Numbered from the stretch's first letter, positions 1-8,717 are shown. The stretch is 64,000 nt of DNA from Streptomyces violaceoruber (GCF_033406955.1 NZ_CP137734.1:6386001-6450000), one strand, 5' to 3'. Notes: generated from the sequence alone by a model not told the origin. A program made the numbers and translations.

Positions 1-222
1 GCGGAGTGGCCACAGGCTGAATGGAGTTGCTCAACTACGCTCACGGGGGCGGCACAACTGGGGCGAGACCGTGATTCTTTGCCGGAGAAACGTTCGACCA
101 TTCCGGTGGACGCCATACTCTCTGCCTCGACCCTGAATCGTTCGCGCGGTCCTGGGAGGGGGCGCACATCAGGAGAATCCGGGACACCACCGGGGCGTAA
201 GAAGGCGGAAGGGCAGCCGCAC
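1..222. other. upstream region of MHYT gene, no gene seen
   Basis: Left edge of the window. An open frame runs in from a TTG at 79 but its first 48 codons do not resemble the family and lack a ribosome-binding site, so I treat it as leader or promoter DNA of the MHYT gene. I see no convincing terminator, operator or RNA motif here. Confidence 0.4.
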
Positions 223-1101
223 ATGCACAGCACCGTCCAAGGATTCGGCTACGGACTCGTCACACCGCTGGTGGCCTACCTCATGGCCTGTCTCGGCGGC
301 GCCCTCGGTCTGCGCTGCACCGCCAGGGCCGTGCTGGTCAGCCGTTCCTGGCGCCCCGGCTGGCTCGCCCTCGGCTCGGCGGCGATCGGCTCCGGCATCT
401 GGACCATGCACTTCGTCGCGATGATGGGCTTCACGATCGAGCACACCCCGATCCGCTACGACTGGCTGATGACCTTCGCCAGCCTGGCCGTCGCGATCGT
501 CATGGTGGGCGTCGGGATCTTCATCGTCGGCTACCGGGGCGCGCGCGGGACCGCCCTGTTCACCGGCGGCACCATCACCGGCCTGGGCATCGCCTCGATG
601 CACTACCTGGGAATGGCCGGTATGCACCTGGACGGACAGCTGACGTACAACACGTTCACCGTCGCCGTGTCCGTCGTCATAGCCATGGTCGCCGCCACCG
701 CCGCCCTGTGGGCGGCCGGACAGGTCCGGGGCTTCCTGTGGAGTGTGGGCGCGGCCCTGATCATGGGGCTGGCCGTCACCGGCATGCACTACACGGGCAT
801 GGCCGCGGTCGAGGTCCACCTCAGCGGCACCGCCGAGCCCTCCGTCGGCGGATCGCCCGCCGAACTGCTGGCCCCCATGCTGATCGGCCCCCTCGCCTTC
901 CTCCTCCTCGCCGGCGTCGTCGTCATGTTCGACCCGCTGATGGTGATGGGCAGGCCCGCCCGGGTCCCCGCCGAGCGGAAGCCGGGCATCCCCGCCCACA
1001 CCGAGGTCCCGCGCACGATCCGCCATCCGGCACACCACCGCCCGCGCCGCACCCGCCACCCCCTCGGCCACCGGCGCTCCCGCACCCCGCAGAACCGCTG
1101 A
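223..1101 (+). CDS. MHYT-domain integral membrane sensor protein
   Basis: A 292-residue membrane protein made of MHYT repeats. The motifs MHFVAMM, MHYLGMAGMH and MHYTGMA each sit at the edge of a hydrophobic helix, and about seven membrane segments are visible, the usual MHYT layout. The family is proposed to bind a metal such as copper and sense a diatomic gas; that is a family hypothesis, not shown here. No GGDEF, EAL or kinase domain is attached, and the last 45 or so residues are a basic, proline- and histidine-rich tail. I chose the ATG at 223 over the longer frame because GGCGGAAGGG lies just upstream and the hydrophobic region starts directly after it. The stop is 10 nt before the uvrB promoter. 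Confidence 0.8.
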   Translation: MHSTVQGFGYGLVTPLVAYLMACLGGALGLRCTARAVLVSRSWRPGWLALGSAAIGSGIWTMHFVAMMGFTIEHTPIRYDWLMTFASLAVAIVMVGVGIFIVGYRGARGTALFTGGTITGLGIASMHYLGMAGMHLDGQLTYNTFTVAVSVVIAMVAATAALWAAGQVRGFLWSVGAALIMGLAVTGMHYTGMAAVEVHLSGTAEPSVGGSPAELLAPMLIGPLAFLLLAGVVVMFDPLMVMGRPARVPAERKPGIPAHTEVPRTIRHPAHHRPRRTRHPLGHRRSRTPQNR

Positions 1102-1110
1102 CGGGACCCG

Positions 1111-1133
1111 TTGTCAGTGCGGGGTCGTACGGT
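1111..1133 (+). promoter_or_regulatory. RecA-NDp (PafBC-type) promoter of uvrB
   Basis: TTGTCAGTGC at 1111-1120, then 7 nt, then TACGGT at 1128-1133. This matches the RecA-independent DNA-damage promoter known in mycobacteria and Streptomyces (TTGTCRGTG ... TANNNT) activated by PafBC. Transcription should begin 7 nt after the -10 box, on or next to the uvrB ATG at 1141, giving a leaderless mRNA. The same layout precedes uvrA, uvrC and the terD gene in this window. Confidence 0.8.
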
Positions 1134-1140
1134 GGAACCC

Positions 1141-3279
1141 ATGCGGCCCGTTTCCCAGATCGAACGCACGGTGGCGCCCTTCGAGGTCGTCAGCCCCTAC
1201 CAGCCGAGCGGTGACCAGCCGACGGCCATCGCCGAGCTGGCCCGGCGCGTCCAGGCAGGCGAGAAGGACGTCGTCCTGCTCGGCGCGACCGGCACCGGCA
1301 AGTCCGCCACCACCGCGTGGATGATCGAAAAGCTCCAGCGCCCCACCCTGGTGATGGCGCCGAACAAGACCCTGGCCGCCCAGCTGGCCAACGAGTTCCG
1401 CGAGCTGCTGCCGAACAACGCCGTCGAGTACTTCGTCTCGTACTACGACTACTACCAGCCCGAGGCCTACGTCCCCCAGTCGGACACCTACATCGAGAAG
1501 GACTCCTCGATCAACGAGGAGGTGGAGCGCCTGCGCCACTCCGCCACCAACTCGCTGCTCACCCGCCGTGACGTCATCGTGGTCGCCTCCGTGTCCTGCA
1601 TCTACGGCCTCGGCACCCCGCAGGAGTACGTGGACCGCATGGTCCCGCTGCGGGTCGGCGAGGAGCACGACCGGGACGAGCTGCTGCGCCGCTTCGTCGA
1701 CATCCAGTACACGCGCAACGACATGGCCTTCGCGCGCGGCACCTTCCGGGTGCGCGGCGACACCATCGAGATCTTCCCGGTCTACGAGGAGCTGGCCGTC
1801 CGCATCGAGATGTTCGGCGACGAGATCGAGGCCCTGTCCACCCTCCACCCGGTCACCGGCGAGATCATCAGCGACGACCAGCAGCTGTACGTCTTCCCGG
1901 CCTCCCACTACGTCGCCGGTCCCGAGCGCCTGGAGCGTGCGGTCAACGACATCGAGAAGGAGCTGGCCGAGCGCCTGACCGAGCTGGAGAAGCAGGGCAA
2001 GCTCCTGGAGGCCCAGCGGCTGCGGATGCGCACCACGTACGACATCGAGATGCTCCGCCAGATCGGCTCCTGCTCCGGCGTGGAGAACTACTCGATGCAC
2101 TTCGACGGCCGCTCACCCGGCTCCCCGCCGAACACACTGCTCGACTACTTCCCGGACGACTTCCTGCTCGTCATCGACGAGTCGCACGTCACCGTGCCGC
2201 AGATCGGCGCCATGTACGAGGGCGACGCCTCCCGCAAGCGGACCCTGGTCGACCATGGCTTCCGGCTGCCCTCCGCCCTGGACAACCGCCCGCTGAAGTG
2301 GGAGGAGTTCCAGGAGCGCATCGGACAGACCGTCTACCTGTCGGCGACCCCGGGAGCCTACGAGCTCTCCCGTTCGGACGGCGCCGTCGAGCAGATCATC
2401 CGCCCGACCGGCCTGGTCGACCCGGAGGTCGTCGTCAAGCCCACCGAGGGCCAGATCGACGACCTGGTGCACGAGATCCGCCGGCGGACCGAGAAGGACG
2501 AACGCGTCCTGGTCACCACCCTCACCAAGAAGATGGCCGAGGATCTCACCGACTACTTCGTGGAGCTCGGGATCCAGGTCCGCTACCTGCACAGCGACGT
2601 GGACACGCTGCGCCGGGTCGAGCTGCTGCGCGAGCTGCGCGCGGGCGAGTACGACGTCCTGGTCGGCATCAACCTGCTGCGCGAGGGCCTCGACCTGCCC
2701 GAGGTGTCCCTGGTGGCGATCCTCGACGCCGACAAGGAGGGCTTCCTGCGCTCCGGCACCTCCCTCATCCAGACCATCGGCCGCGCGGCGCGCAACGTCT
2801 CCGGCCAGGTCCACATGTACGCGGACAAGATCACGCCGGCGATGGAGAAGGCCATCGACGAGACCAACCGCCGCCGCGAGAAGCAGGTCGCGTTCAACAA
2901 GGCGAACGGCGTCGATCCGCAGCCGCTCCGCAAGAAGATCAACGACATCGTGGCGCAGATCGCCCGCGAGGACGTCGACACCGAACAGCTCCTCGGCTCG
3001 GGCTACCGCCAGACGAAGGAGGGCAAGGGCGCCAAGGCTCCCGTGCCCGCGCTGGGCGGCCAGAAGACGGGCGGAGCCAAGGCGGCCAGAGGCAGGGCCA
3101 AGGAGACGGCGGTGACCGACCGTCCCGCGGCGGAGCTGGCCGAGCAGATCGAGGACCTCACCACCCGGATGCGGGCGGCCGCGGCCGACCTCCAGTTCGA
3201 GATCGCGGCCCGGCTGCGCGACGAGGTCTCCGAAATGAAGAAGGAACTGCGCCAGATGCGGGAGGCGGGCCTGGCCTGA
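1141..3279 (+). CDS. uvrB: excinuclease ABC subunit UvrB
   Basis: DNA-damage recognition helicase of nucleotide excision repair; it receives damaged DNA from UvrA and recruits UvrC. The 712-residue product has Walker A GATGTGKS at about 48-55, the YYDYYQPEAY segment of the damage-probing beta-hairpin, the Walker B-like DESH, helicase motifs ending near QTIGRAARN, and a C-terminal UVR motif (about 665-705) for contact with UvrC. A lysine/alanine-rich linker lies before the UVR motif. I chose the ATG at 1141 over the TTG at 1111 because 1111 is the -35 element of a RecA-NDp promoter, which makes this gene leaderless. TerD-family genes follow on the same strand. Confidence 0.97.
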   Translation: MRPVSQIERTVAPFEVVSPYQPSGDQPTAIAELARRVQAGEKDVVLLGATGTGKSATTAWMIEKLQRPTLVMAPNKTLAAQLANEFRELLPNNAVEYFVSYYDYYQPEAYVPQSDTYIEKDSSINEEVERLRHSATNSLLTRRDVIVVASVSCIYGLGTPQEYVDRMVPLRVGEEHDRDELLRRFVDIQYTRNDMAFARGTFRVRGDTIEIFPVYEELAVRIEMFGDEIEALSTLHPVTGEIISDDQQLYVFPASHYVAGPERLERAVNDIEKELAERLTELEKQGKLLEAQRLRMRTTYDIEMLRQIGSCSGVENYSMHFDGRSPGSPPNTLLDYFPDDFLLVIDESHVTVPQIGAMYEGDASRKRTLVDHGFRLPSALDNRPLKWEEFQERIGQTVYLSATPGAYELSRSDGAVEQIIRPTGLVDPEVVVKPTEGQIDDLVHEIRRRTEKDERVLVTTLTKKMAEDLTDYFVELGIQVRYLHSDVDTLRRVELLRELRAGEYDVLVGINLLREGLDLPEVSLVAILDADKEGFLRSGTSLIQTIGRAARNVSGQVHMYADKITPAMEKAIDETNRRREKQVAFNKANGVDPQPLRKKINDIVAQIAREDVDTEQLLGSGYRQTKEGKGAKAPVPALGGQKTGGAKAARGRAKETAVTDRPAAELAEQIEDLTTRMRAAAADLQFEIAARLRDEVSEMKKELRQMREAGLA

Positions 3280-3342
3280 CGGCCCCCTCCGGGCACGCGC
3301 TGTGTTGCAAGACCGACACAAAGCGCGGACCGGGGTGGGGCA

Positions 3343-3365
3343 CTGTCAGTGCCCCTGCGTAGGGT
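3343..3365 (+). promoter_or_regulatory. RecA-NDp-like promoter of the terD operon
   Basis: CTGTCAGTGC at 3343-3352, 7 nt, TAGGGT at 3360-3365. Apart from C for T at the first base, it has the same -35 block and spacer as the uvrB promoter. Start of transcription would be near 3372, leaving a leader of about 50 nt before the GTG at 3422. It predicts DNA-damage induction of the TerD genes through PafBC. Confidence 0.6.
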
Positions 3366-3421
3366 TCTGGTCAACCGCGGGGACCGCGGCAACAGGGGAC
3401 AGTTCGAGAGGGGATCAGCGC

Positions 3422-4000
3422 GTGACCGTCAACATGACCAAGGGTCAGGCCATCAGTCTGCAGAAGAGCGACGGCGGCAGCCTGACGTCGGTGCGGATGG
3501 GTCTCGGCTGGCAGGCGGCTCCCCGGCGCGGCCTGTTCGGTTCGCGCACCCGGGAGATCGACCTGGACGCCTCCGCGGTCCTCTTCGCGGACAAGCAGCC
3601 GGTCGACGTCGTCTTCTTCCGCCACCTGGTGAGCGACGACGGCTCGGTGCGCCACACCGGGGACAACCTCGTCGGCGGTGTCGGCCAGGGCGGCGACGAC
3701 GAGGCGATCCTCGTCGACCTGCAGCGCGTTCCGGTCCACATCGACCAGATCGTCTTCACGGTGAACTCCTTCACCGGCCAGACCTTCCAGGAGGTGCAGA
3801 ACGCCTTCTGCCGCCTGGTCGACGAGACCAACGGCCAGGAACTCGCCCGCTACACGCTGGCCGGCGGCGGGGCCTTCACGGCCCAGATCATGGCCAAGGT
3901 GCACCGCGCGGGCCAGGGCTGGTCGATGACCGCCATCGGCACGCCGGCCAACGGCCGCACCTTCCAGGACCTGATGCCGGCGATCCTGCCGGTCCTGTAG
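3422..4000 (+). CDS. TerD family protein (tellurium resistance/stress, Ca2+-binding)
   Basis: A 192-residue, single-domain TerD protein, the normal length. It starts MTVNMTKGQ and carries the TerD calcium-site segment (HTGDNLVGGVGQGGDDEA) followed by the IDQIVFTVNSFTGQTFQEV strand. TerD proteins are cytoplasmic or membrane-associated Ca2+-binding proteins of Ter stress systems; their biochemical role is unresolved. The GTG start at 3422 follows GAGAGGGGATC at a good distance and gives the canonical N-terminus; the longer frame from 3302 runs through the promoter. A second TerD-containing gene follows 124 nt downstream, likely the same unit. Confidence 0.92.
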   Translation: MTVNMTKGQAISLQKSDGGSLTSVRMGLGWQAAPRRGLFGSRTREIDLDASAVLFADKQPVDVVFFRHLVSDDGSVRHTGDNLVGGVGQGGDDEAILVDLQRVPVHIDQIVFTVNSFTGQTFQEVQNAFCRLVDETNGQELARYTLAGGGAFTAQIMAKVHRAGQGWSMTAIGTPANGRTFQDLMPAILPVL

Positions 4001-4124
4001 CAGCCGGCCCGCGGCAGTCCGGCCCGCAGCAGCCCGACACGAACCGGCCGGTCCCCCGCGCGGGACCGGCCTCGCCCGCGTGACGCCTCGCGGGTGGCAG
4101 ACGAATGACACAGGGGGAAAGGCG

Positions 4125-6140
4125 ATGACGGCCGAGCTGACGCGGGGACAGAACCACCCGCTTCCCCGGGCTCGTCTCGAGATCCGGGTCTCGGCCGGTA
4201 CGCCGGTCGTGGCCGGGGCCACGCTCGGCGACGAGAACGGCACGATCCACGGCGTCGAACGGGTGGTCCACCCCGGTGCGCCCACCCTGCCGGGCCTGGA
4301 GGTCTCCCGGCAGGCCGCCGCCGACCACCGTCTCGCGGTGGACCTGGACGCCGTGCCGGACGCCGTGCACCGTGTCAGCGTGCTGCTCGCCCTGCCCGCC
4401 GGCGGGCAGGGCCCGGCCAGGTTCGGGGCCGTTGCCGCCCCCTTCGTCGCCGTCACGGACCTCGACGGCGACGAGGTTGCCAGCTACACCATCACCGGCC
4501 TGGAGGCCGAGTCCGCCGTCGTCGCCCTGGAGCTCTACCGGCGCCAGGGAGCGTGGAAGGTGCGCGCCGTCGGCCAGGGCTACGCGGGCGGCCTCGCCGA
4601 GCTGCTCGCCGACCAGAAGCTGTCCCAGGCCCACCAGCTCGCGGCGACCATTCACGAGGCGGTGGCGAGCGGACTGGCCCGTTCGATACCGGCCCCGCCG
4701 GCCGCCGCCCCGGCCCACCGGCCGGACCACGGCACCATGCCCGGGGCCGGCCCCGGTGGTCCCGTCCCGCCGGCGTCCCCGTACGACCCCCAGGGGCCTT
4801 CCGCCCCCGGCCCACAGACGCCCGGGGTGCCGGGACGACCCGGGGGACAGCAGCCGTACCCGAGCGGGCCGGGGGAGCCCGCCACCGCCGGCCAGCCGTC
4901 CGCTCCCGCCGCAGGTGGCCCGATCGACTACAGCCACCCGCGCCGGCAGAGCGCGGCGCCGCCCCCGCCGCCGCCTGCCGCACCCGCGTCGGAACCGGGT
5001 CGCCCGGCCCGGCCCGTCGCCGGTGACGCCACGGGCTGGTCCATGGAGGAGCGGCTCTACAACCAGGTGTGGGGCATGTTCGAGGACCTGGCCCGCACCA
5101 CGGCCGCCTACCGCAGCGCCGTCGACTTCGCCGACTCCCGTATGGAGAAGGAGCTCGACCAGGTCCTGTCCGACCCCCGCAGCCGGATCGGCGGACAGGG
5201 CGACGCGGCCCGGGAAGCGGCGCGCGCCCGGCACAGCCAGCTGGTGTCCCAGGCCCGGGAGGTCCTGGACCGGGACGTCGCCCAGCTCGTCGCCGAGGCC
5301 GAGGTCGTCGAACCCGCGCTGCCGGCGGCCTTCGCGCGGTGGGACAACCCCGTCTGGCACGCCTACCGCGTCCCCATGGAGATCCCCATGGCCCTGCGGC
5401 TGGGCGATCTCCATCTGCCGGAGGCCGACCGCATCCGCATCCCGATGCTGATCCGGCTGCCGCTCGAGCGCGGCCTGTGGATCGACAGCGGGCGCTCCGC
5501 CTCGCTCGACGGGTCGTTCGCCGACTCGCACGAGATGCGGCGCCTGGGCCTGGAGACGGCCGTCTCCCACGCGGCCCGGCTGCTCGCCGTCTACCCGGCG
5601 GGCGAGTTCACCGTGCACGTCATCGATCCGGCCGGGTCCGGGGCGCAGGCACTGGCGCCGCTGGCGCAGAGCGGGGTGCTCGCCGCGCCGCCCGCCCAGG
5701 GTGCCGCCGGGGCGGCGGACGTACTGGCCCGTCTCACCCAGCGCGTCGACCTGGTGCAGATGGCGTTGCGCGGAGGTGCGCCCGACGCGCTCCCGCCCGG
5801 CCTCGACACCTCGCAGCAGCTGCTGATCGTCAACGACTTCCCGCACGGCTTCGACGACCGCGCCGTCAACCAACTGCGCTACCTCGCCGACGAGGGGCCG
5901 GCCGTCGGCGTCCACCTGATGATGGTCGCCGACCGCGAGGAGTCCGCCGGGTTCGGACCGCTGCTCGACCCGTTGTGGCGCTCGCTGCTGCGGCTGACCC
6001 CGGTGGCCGACGACCACCTCGCCGACCCGTGGGTCGGACATGCCTGGACGTACGAGCCGTCGCTCGTGCCGCCCGGCAGCCAGGTGCTCCAGCAGGTGCT
6101 CGCCCAGGTCGCCGCCGCCCGCCGGTCATGGGATCGGTGA
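4125..6140 (+). CDS. TerD domain fused to a degenerate FtsK/HerA-like domain
   Basis: A 671-residue protein. Residues about 1-165 form a TerD-like beta domain (SAGTPVVAGATLGDENG and ITGLEAESAVVALELYRRQGAWKVRAVGQGY). Residues 180-300 are a proline/glycine-rich disordered linker. The C-terminal 350 residues resemble the FtsK/HerA fold: RGLWIDSG (about 448) lies where a P-loop should be but has no GxxxxGKS, LLIVNDF (about 565) lies at Walker B, and GVHLMMVADREE at the sensor strand. ATP hydrolysis is therefore doubtful. Ter systems known from comparative genomics combine TerD domains with ATPases, so a scaffold role in a stress complex is a reasonable inference. ATG at 4125 follows GGGGAAAGG. 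It sits directly behind the single-domain terD gene. Confidence 0.75.
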   Translation: MTAELTRGQNHPLPRARLEIRVSAGTPVVAGATLGDENGTIHGVERVVHPGAPTLPGLEVSRQAAADHRLAVDLDAVPDAVHRVSVLLALPAGGQGPARFGAVAAPFVAVTDLDGDEVASYTITGLEAESAVVALELYRRQGAWKVRAVGQGYAGGLAELLADQKLSQAHQLAATIHEAVASGLARSIPAPPAAAPAHRPDHGTMPGAGPGGPVPPASPYDPQGPSAPGPQTPGVPGRPGGQQPYPSGPGEPATAGQPSAPAAGGPIDYSHPRRQSAAPPPPPPAAPASEPGRPARPVAGDATGWSMEERLYNQVWGMFEDLARTTAAYRSAVDFADSRMEKELDQVLSDPRSRIGGQGDAAREAARARHSQLVSQAREVLDRDVAQLVAEAEVVEPALPAAFARWDNPVWHAYRVPMEIPMALRLGDLHLPEADRIRIPMLIRLPLERGLWIDSGRSASLDGSFADSHEMRRLGLETAVSHAARLLAVYPAGEFTVHVIDPAGSGAQALAPLAQSGVLAAPPAQGAAGAADVLARLTQRVDLVQMALRGGAPDALPPGLDTSQQLLIVNDFPHGFDDRAVNQLRYLADEGPAVGVHLMMVADREESAGFGPLLDPLWRSLLRLTPVADDHLADPWVGHAWTYEPSLVPPGSQVLQQVLAQVAAARRSWDR

Positions 6141-6218
6141 CCGGCTCCGAACTGGCCTTTTGAGCTTTATTTGCAAATCTCTTTACCTTCCCTTGGGGAT
6201 TGGGGTACTGTCGTCCGT

Positions 6219-6348
6219 ACGGAGGGGAGTACTCCCTGTCTGTGCGGCGTACCCGTCAATACGGATCAGGCCAGATCCCGGGGCGTCGGCCCGTGGTTCC
6301 GGGCGCATCACGCGTCCCGGGTACCCGGGTGGAAGAGACCTCCGGCAG
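6219..6348 (+). ncRNA. predicted yybP-ykoY (Mn2+) riboswitch upstream of terC
   Basis: The leader has the two conserved loops of the yybP-ykoY family: GGAGGGGAGTA at the 5' side and GAGACCTCCGG at the 3' side. GGAGG (6221-6225) pairs with CCTCC (6339-6343) as P1. GTCAATACGG and a GC-rich hairpin lie between. The family binds Mn2+ and controls Mn exporters and TerC-type genes, which fits the gene 45 nt downstream. The 3' P1 strand, CCTCCGGCAG (6339-6348), is an exact complement of CTGCCGGAGG (6379-6388), the terC ribosome-binding site, so ligand binding should free the site and switch translation on. Confidence 0.75.
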
Positions 6349-6378
6349 CGACGACGCTGACATCTGCCGTGTGACGTA

Positions 6379-6388
6379 CTGCCGGAGG
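6379..6388 (+). promoter_or_regulatory. terC ribosome-binding site, sequestered by riboswitch
   Basis: CTGCCGGAGG contains the Shine-Dalgarno GGAGG four nt before the GTG at 6393. It is the perfect reverse complement of 6339-6348, the 3' strand of riboswitch helix P1, so the two pairings exclude each other. Confidence 0.7.
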
Positions 6389-6392
6389 CGTA

Positions 6393-7394
6393 GTGGAAGT
6401 TTCGGTGACCCTGTGGGTCCTGACCATCGTGGGCCTTGCCGCCCTCATCGCGGTCGATTTCTTCATCGGCCGCAAACCGCACGACGTATCGATCAAGGAA
6501 GCCGGTATCTGGACCGGCGTCTGGATCGCCCTGGCGGGCCTCTTCGGGCTCGGCCTGCTCCTCTTCAGTGGCGGTGAGCCCGCCGGCGAGTTCTTCGCGG
6601 GCTTCATCACCGAGAAGTCACTGAGCGTGGACAACCTCTTCGTCTTCGTCCTGATCATGGCGAAGTTCGCAGTGCCCTCCCAGTACCAGCAGCGGGTTCT
6701 GCTCATCGGCGTGCTCATAGCCCTGGTGCTGAGGGCCGTCTTCATCGCCGCGGGTGCGGCGATCCTCGCCAGCTTCGCCTGGGTCTTCTACATCTTCGGT
6801 GCCTTCCTCATCTACACCGCCTTGAAGCTCATCCAGGAGGCCCGGGCCGACCAGGAGGACGAGGAGTTCGAGGAGAACAAGCTCCTCAAGGCCGCCGAGC
6901 GTCGCTTCGGTGTCGCCGACCGGTACCACGGCACCAAGCTGTGGATCGAGGAGAACGGCAAGCGGATCATGACCCCGATGCTGGTCGTGATGCTCGCGAT
7001 CGGCACCACCGACGTGCTCTTCGCGCTCGACTCCATCCCGGCGATCTTCGGTCTGACGCAGGACCCGTACATCGTGTTCACGGCCAACGCGTTCGCGCTG
7101 ATGGGTCTGCGACAGCTGTACTTCCTCATCGGCGGTCTGCTGAGGAAGCTGGTCCACCTGTCCTACGGCCTGTCCGTGATCCTGGGCTTCATCGGCGTCA
7201 AGCTGGTGCTGCACGCCCTGCACGAGTCCGGCGTCCACGTCCCCGAGATCAGCATTCCGGTCTCGCTCGGCGTGATCTGCTCCGTCCTGATCGTCACCAC
7301 GATCACCAGCCTCCGCGCCTCGAAGAAGCAGGCCGCGGCGGAAGCGGCGGCCGCCGGGGGCGACGACACCCGCAAGGACAGCGTCGAGGCCTGA
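6393..7394 (+). CDS. TerC family integral membrane protein
   Basis: A 333-residue membrane protein of the TerC/Alx family, linked to tellurite resistance and to manganese export that protects secreted and membrane metalloproteins. Around nine hydrophobic segments are visible with the family's acidic motifs: EKSLSVDNLFVFVLIM in the third helix and GTTDVLFALDSIPAIFG later. A hydrophilic loop rich in E and K (about 135-165) separates the two repeats, and the C-terminus is alanine-rich and charged. The GTG at 6393 is set by GGAGG at 6384-6388. The upstream Mn-type riboswitch supports a manganese role more than a tellurite-specific one. Confidence 0.93.
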   Translation: MEVSVTLWVLTIVGLAALIAVDFFIGRKPHDVSIKEAGIWTGVWIALAGLFGLGLLLFSGGEPAGEFFAGFITEKSLSVDNLFVFVLIMAKFAVPSQYQQRVLLIGVLIALVLRAVFIAAGAAILASFAWVFYIFGAFLIYTALKLIQEARADQEDEEFEENKLLKAAERRFGVADRYHGTKLWIEENGKRIMTPMLVVMLAIGTTDVLFALDSIPAIFGLTQDPYIVFTANAFALMGLRQLYFLIGGLLRKLVHLSYGLSVILGFIGVKLVLHALHESGVHVPEISIPVSLGVICSVLIVTTITSLRASKKQAAAEAAAAGGDDTRKDSVEA

Positions 7395-7526
7395 TCACCC
7401 GGGCCCGGGAGCGGCGAACGGCGCGCAGCCGTTCGCCGCTCCTCCCGTGTGCGCCGGGCGTGCTCGGCGGGCGAAGGCTCCCGGGTCCGGAGTGCGGCGT
7501 CCGTCGCCCTCTGCGACGATCACCGC

Positions 7527-8627
7527 ATGGTCACCGGTCCCAGGGCGCTCCTCGCACAGTGGACGACCGTCACGCCCGTGATCGCGGTCGTACTGCTGGC
7601 CCTCACCTGGGGCCGCTCGCTGCCCGGCGCGGTCGTCGCGCTGCTCACGATCGTCCTGGCGGCCTCCGTCCTGGCCGCCGTGCACCACGCCGAGGTGGTC
7701 GCCCACCGGGTGGGCGAGCCCTTCGGCTCCCTGGTCCTCGCCATCGCGGTCACGGTCATCGAGGTCGCGCTCATCGTGACCCTGATGGTGGACGGCGGCG
7801 ACAAGAGCGCGACCCTGGCCCGGGACACGGTCTTCGCGGCCGTCATGATCACCTGCAACGGCGTGGTCGGACTCAGCCTCCTGGTCGCCTCCCTGCGACA
7901 CGGGACCGCGGTGTTCAACCCGGAGGGCACCGGCGCCGCCCTCGCGACGGTGGCGACCCTGGCCACCCTCAGCCTGGTGCTGCCCACCTTCACCACCAGC
8001 GCGCCCGGCCCGGAGTTCTCCACCGTGCAGCTGACCTTCGCGGCACTGTCCTCGCTCGTCCTCTACGGCCTGTTCATCGCGACCCTGACCGTGCGGCACC
8101 GCGACTACTTCCTGCCGATCACCCGGCAGGGCGAAGTGATCACCTTCGAGGAGCACGCCCACGCACCGTCCTCCCGCACGGCTCTGACCAGTCTGGGGAT
8201 GCTGGGCCTGGCCCTGGTCGGCGTCGTCGGCCTCGCGAAGGGCGTGTCGCCGACCATCGAGGACGGGGTGGCGGCCGCCGGACTCCACCACGCCGTCGTC
8301 GGCGTCATCATCGCGCTGCTGGTCCTGCTCCCCGAGACCATCGCCGCGGTGCGTTCCGCGCGCCGCGACCGGGTCCAGACCAGCCTGAACCTGGCGCTCG
8401 GCTCCGCCATGGCCAGCATCGGACTGACCATTCCCGCGGTGGCCCTGGCCTCGGTGTGGCTCACCGGGCCGCTGGTCCTCGGCCTCGGCTCCATCCACAT
8501 GGTGCTGCTCGCCCTGACCGTGGTGGTGGCCTCGCTGACGGTCGTGCCGGGCCGGGCCACGCCCTTGCAGGGCGGTGTCCACCTGGTGCTGTTCGCGGCG
8601 TACCTGGAACTGGCCGTCAACCCGTAG
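7527..8627 (+). CDS. ChaA-type Ca2+:cation (H+) antiporter
   Basis: A 366-residue membrane antiporter with about eleven helices. It has the two inverted cation-exchanger repeats: SLVLAIAVTVIEVALIVTL in the first half and LLPETIAAVRSARRDRVQ then LNLALGSAMASIGLTIP in the second, with the acidic residues that bind cation. An acidic/histidine patch (EEHAHAP) lies in the central loop. ChaA members exchange Ca2+, Na+ or K+ for protons; which ion moves here cannot be read from sequence. ATG at 7527 is preferred because the preceding 26 codons are polar and unlike the family. It stands alone, 132 nt after terC. Confidence 0.88.
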   Translation: MVTGPRALLAQWTTVTPVIAVVLLALTWGRSLPGAVVALLTIVLAASVLAAVHHAEVVAHRVGEPFGSLVLAIAVTVIEVALIVTLMVDGGDKSATLARDTVFAAVMITCNGVVGLSLLVASLRHGTAVFNPEGTGAALATVATLATLSLVLPTFTTSAPGPEFSTVQLTFAALSSLVLYGLFIATLTVRHRDYFLPITRQGEVITFEEHAHAPSSRTALTSLGMLGLALVGVVGLAKGVSPTIEDGVAAAGLHHAVVGVIIALLVLLPETIAAVRSARRDRVQTSLNLALGSAMASIGLTIPAVALASVWLTGPLVLGLGSIHMVLLALTVVVASLTVVPGRATPLQGGVHLVLFAAYLELAVNP

Positions 8628-8717
8628 GCGGGGCCGGGGCACCGGCGCACCGTGATAGACCGGGGGCCGAGCAGCGGTCGCGCAGGGACCGCCGCACCCT
8701 CACGGACCGGAGGAACC

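Noticed and set aside
3888..6041. 717-codon minus-strand frame across the TerD fusion
   Set aside because: Shadow frame; the plus strand has recognisable TerD and FtsK-like segments.
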